Shown here: one piece after another, positions 15,403-16,942 of the stretch | Position numbering within the stretch: the first letter of the stretch is position 1 | Layout of the letters: the number at the start of each line of letters is the position of its first letter | Assembly: GCA_964393895.1 (NCBI GenBank) | Contig: CAYMWP010000107.1 | Span: 1-16,942, forward strand | Length of the DNA: 16,942 nt | Source: B4-G1 sp964393895 | GTDB taxonomy: Bacteria; Chloroflexota; Anaerolineae; B4-G1 | Direction of reading: 5' to 3' | Notes under the pieces: generated by a model | Told to the model about the DNA's origin: nothing | The model's database searches: none | Seen by the model: the letters and a program-made list of their open reading frames with translations, nothing else | Made by a program: the position numbers and the translations under genes

Positions 15403-16836
15403 TTAGCGTTTTACATAGATCGGATTCCCCAGCGCTTTGGCTACCAGTGCAGCCGGCTCCTCGTCCAGTGAAGCATTGGGCGGCTCAATGACCTCGGCCC
15501 GCCAGTACGTGTCGCCCGTCACCTCGACTTGATATTCGTGGGTAAAGTCGTCGGTGGTGATTTCTGCCTCGTGGATTTCTTGGGCGGAGACGAGCCGCAG
15601 CAGATTCCCCGCCCCGCCTCGCACCCGGCAGCGCAGTTTTAGACCAGTGCCAATGGGCAGGCGCAGCTCGTCGCCCATCGCGGCCCGTTGACCGTTTGAC
15701 TCGGCCGTCAGTTCTAGCCGCGGGCCGGTCGGTCCCTCCGAGATAAAGACGCGCCCAGCGCGGATCCCGGCGATGATGGCCTCCACCGAGAGCGCGTCGG
15801 CGTGAACCCAGGTGCAGGGGGTGCCGACTTCGTACCAGGTTAGTTCGCCCGTGAACGGCCACTGGTGTTTGTCGGAGCCGCCGACTGCGGTGATGCGTTT
15901 CCCCTGGCGTAACTGCTCGTCCCACATCGCCAGCGATTGGTAGTTAAAGACGACCCACGGCGCTCCCCAAACCTCGATGCAGTCCGCTTCAAAGAGGTCG
16001 CCGAATTCCCAGCGCGGGCCGCTCTGCTTGGGATGGTTGATGGAAAAGAGCGCGCCCCGGTCGCGTATCGCTTCCCGCACCTGCGCCATCTGATCGTCGC
16101 TTGGGCAGCGGAACTCGACAAAGTCTTCGATGGGCCAGGCGTTGGCGTGGCCGTGATAGGTGCTGATCTCGACACCGGGGATGAGCAGCAGGTCGGGGGT
16201 GGTGTGCTCTCGCAACAGTGGGAGGTGGCTGATGGTGTTGTGCTCGGTGACGGCGACAAAGTTGATCCCCTGGGCGCGGGCGGCGGCTACCAGGTCTTTT
16301 AGAGGCGCGAGCCCATCAGAGTGCCACGTGTGGGCGTGCAGGTCGCCCCGGTACCAGCGCGGGCCGGGCACTACCTGGGACGAATGCTGCTCCTCCGCTC
16401 CTCCGCTCCTCTTCTGCCCTCCTGCTCCCTTGCTCTCCTCCACCGTCACGACTATTTCATAGTCGCAGCCGCCGGGAGAGAGTTGGTACAATCCCAGCAC
16501 GATGTGCCAGACGCCGGGCTGGATGGGGCCGGGGAGGTAGCCGGGCGTCGCTTCGTCAGCGCCGATGGTGAATTCTTGCCGCGCTGTGCCGCTCCAGCCG
16601 CGGAACCCCCTGGCGGTCAGAAACTCGGCCCCGCGTGGATCAAAGATACCAACGTCCACGATGTTGCCCTCCTGCTGGCCGGCCTGGTCGCCGCCGAGCT
16701 GGCGATTGACCCGGTAGCGCACGTGCAGCCGCCCGATCCCTGTCGGTACCTGGAAGGGCAGCAGGGGGAACTCGTCGGCGAGCCGGTCGTTCGCGTCGAA
16801 ATGGCCCTGGAGAGTGATTTGCGTCGTTTTTGGCAT
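15403..16836 (-). CDS. PHP-domain metallohydrolase, CehA/McbA-like
   Basis: This 477-aa protein has an N-terminal beta-sandwich-like part (about 1-132), a low-complexity linker (about 133-155), a PHP phosphoesterase-type domain (about 161-375) and a C-terminal beta-rich segment. Metal-ligand motifs of the PHP fold are seen in order: GDLHAHTWHSDG with H167 and H169, TEHN (197-200), E223 in PGVEIS, H228 and H230, H268 in NHPK, and D322 with H324 in GGSDKH. The family hydrolyses phosphoesters or, in CehA and McbA, carbamate and amide bonds, using two or three metals; the substrate here is unknown. No signal peptide is visible, so a cytoplasmic location is likely. GAGGA just before the ATG is a fair ribosome-binding site. 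It lies upstream of the pyr operon on the same strand but is separated by that operon's own promoter. Confidence 0.88.
   Translation of the reverse strand: MPKTTQITLQGHFDANDRLADEFPLLPFQVPTGIGRLHVRYRVNRQLGGDQAGQQEGNIVDVGIFDPRGAEFLTARGFRGWSGTARQEFTIGADEATPGYLPGPIQPGVWHIVLGLYQLSPGGCDYEIVVTVEESKGAGGQKRSGGAEEQHSSQVVPGPRWYRGDLHAHTWHSDGLAPLKDLVAAARAQGINFVAVTEHNTISHLPLLREHTTPDLLLIPGVEISTYHGHANAWPIEDFVEFRCPSDDQMAQVREAIRDRGALFSINHPKQSGPRWEFGDLFEADCIEVWGAPWVVFNYQSLAMWDEQLRQGKRITAVGGSDKHQWPFTGELTWYEVGTPCTWVHADALSVEAIIAGIRAGRVFISEGPTGPRLELTAESNGQRAAMGDELRLPIGTGLKLRCRVRGGAGNLLRLVSAQEIHEAEITTDDFTHEYQVEVTGDTYWRAEVIEPPNASLDEEPAALVAKALGNPIYVKR
16385..16440 (-). repeat. Low-complexity polypurine stretch inside the metallohydrolase gene
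   Basis: On the minus strand this is an imperfect run of GGAGGAGC, GGAGCAGG and GCAGAAGAGG-like units, almost free of pyrimidines except single C bases. It encodes the charged, glycine-rich linker between the N-terminal sandwich and the PHP domain (about residues 133-152, ESKGAGGQKRSGGAEEQHS). The reading frame is kept open. The composition is unlike the rest of the gene and suggests insertion or expansion of a dispersed low-complexity sequence in a tolerant linker. Confidence 0.6.
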
Positions 16837-16883
16837 GGGTTCCTCGTTATTGTCAGGTGGTTGTTTGCTCTTTGGTTGTCAAT

Positions 16884-16898
16884 TACTGAGACTCAGTA
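16884..16898. promoter_or_regulatory. Palindrome upstream of the metallohydrolase gene, possible operator
   Basis: TACTGAG-A-CTCAGTA is a perfect 7-bp inverted repeat about 50 bp upstream of the minus-strand gene. A TTGACA lies next to it (16877-16882), but no -10 box is found at proper spacing. The rest of 16837-16942 shows no gene. The right edge of the window cuts this region, so any divergent gene would lie outside. Confidence 0.3.
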
Positions 16899-16942
16899 GA
16901 TCCAAATTCTCATAATCGAGGCGCGGCAGGCGCGACGATCTC

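Noticed and set aside
16854..16882. A promoter for the metallohydrolase gene built on TTGACA at 16877-16882
   Set aside because: At 16-18 bp spacing the downstream bases (CACCTG region) do not resemble a -10 box.
1..16942. tRNA or rRNA genes
   Set aside because: No tRNA-like cloverleaf with a T-loop motif and no rRNA-like stretch was noticed in the non-coding gaps; a covariance-model scan was not possible.

Overview
The window reads as high-GC bacterial chromosome. The most likely source is a Chloroflexota lineage of the Anaerolineae type. This is inferred from three things: secreted beta-helix, lamin-tail and CotH proteins carrying a Y-L-P-L-V-like tail, an intergenic style rich in palindromic dispersed repeats, and strong sigma70-type promoters in GC-rich DNA. 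No marker gene fixes the taxonomy.

Layout. (1) Positions 1-331 hold no gene but contain a nested palindromic element. (2) Positions 332-2841, minus strand, hold a two-gene operon, mgtE followed by an RNase D-like exonuclease, with a 4-nt ATGA overlap. A good promoter lies inside one of two identical 37-bp repeats (2875-2911 and 2948-2984). (3) Positions 3212-12813, plus strand, hold three secreted proteins in a row: a 552-aa parallel beta-helix protein, a 1104-aa CotH-kinase/lamin-tail protein, and a roughly 1524-aa protein with the order beta-helix, lamin-tail, CotH, beta-helix. The last two genes overlap. (4) Positions 12849-15210, minus strand, hold a compact pyrF-pyrE-pyrD operon for the last steps of UMP synthesis. 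It has a near-consensus promoter and a leader with a perfect hairpin followed by T5, which looks like a transcription attenuator. (5) Positions 15403-16836, minus strand, hold a PHP-type (CehA/McbA-like) metallohydrolase with a low-complexity linker.

How the genes work together. The pyr genes convert dihydroorotate to UMP and are probably controlled by premature termination. MgtE imports Mg2+, and the RNase D is a coupled housekeeping RNA exonuclease. The three plus-strand genes look like a cell-surface or extracellular module. Two CotH-fold putative kinases are joined to adhesion-type beta-sandwich and beta-helix scaffolds, and all three proteins carry a YLxLxx(K/R)S motif that may be a sorting or anchoring signal. 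This cluster is the most novel part of the window. The most interesting non-coding signals are the 37-bp repeat pair with a 36-bp spacer (CRISPR-like in size, but overlapping a promoter), a related motif in the pyr promoter, and the pyr attenuator with a 15-codon leader ORF.
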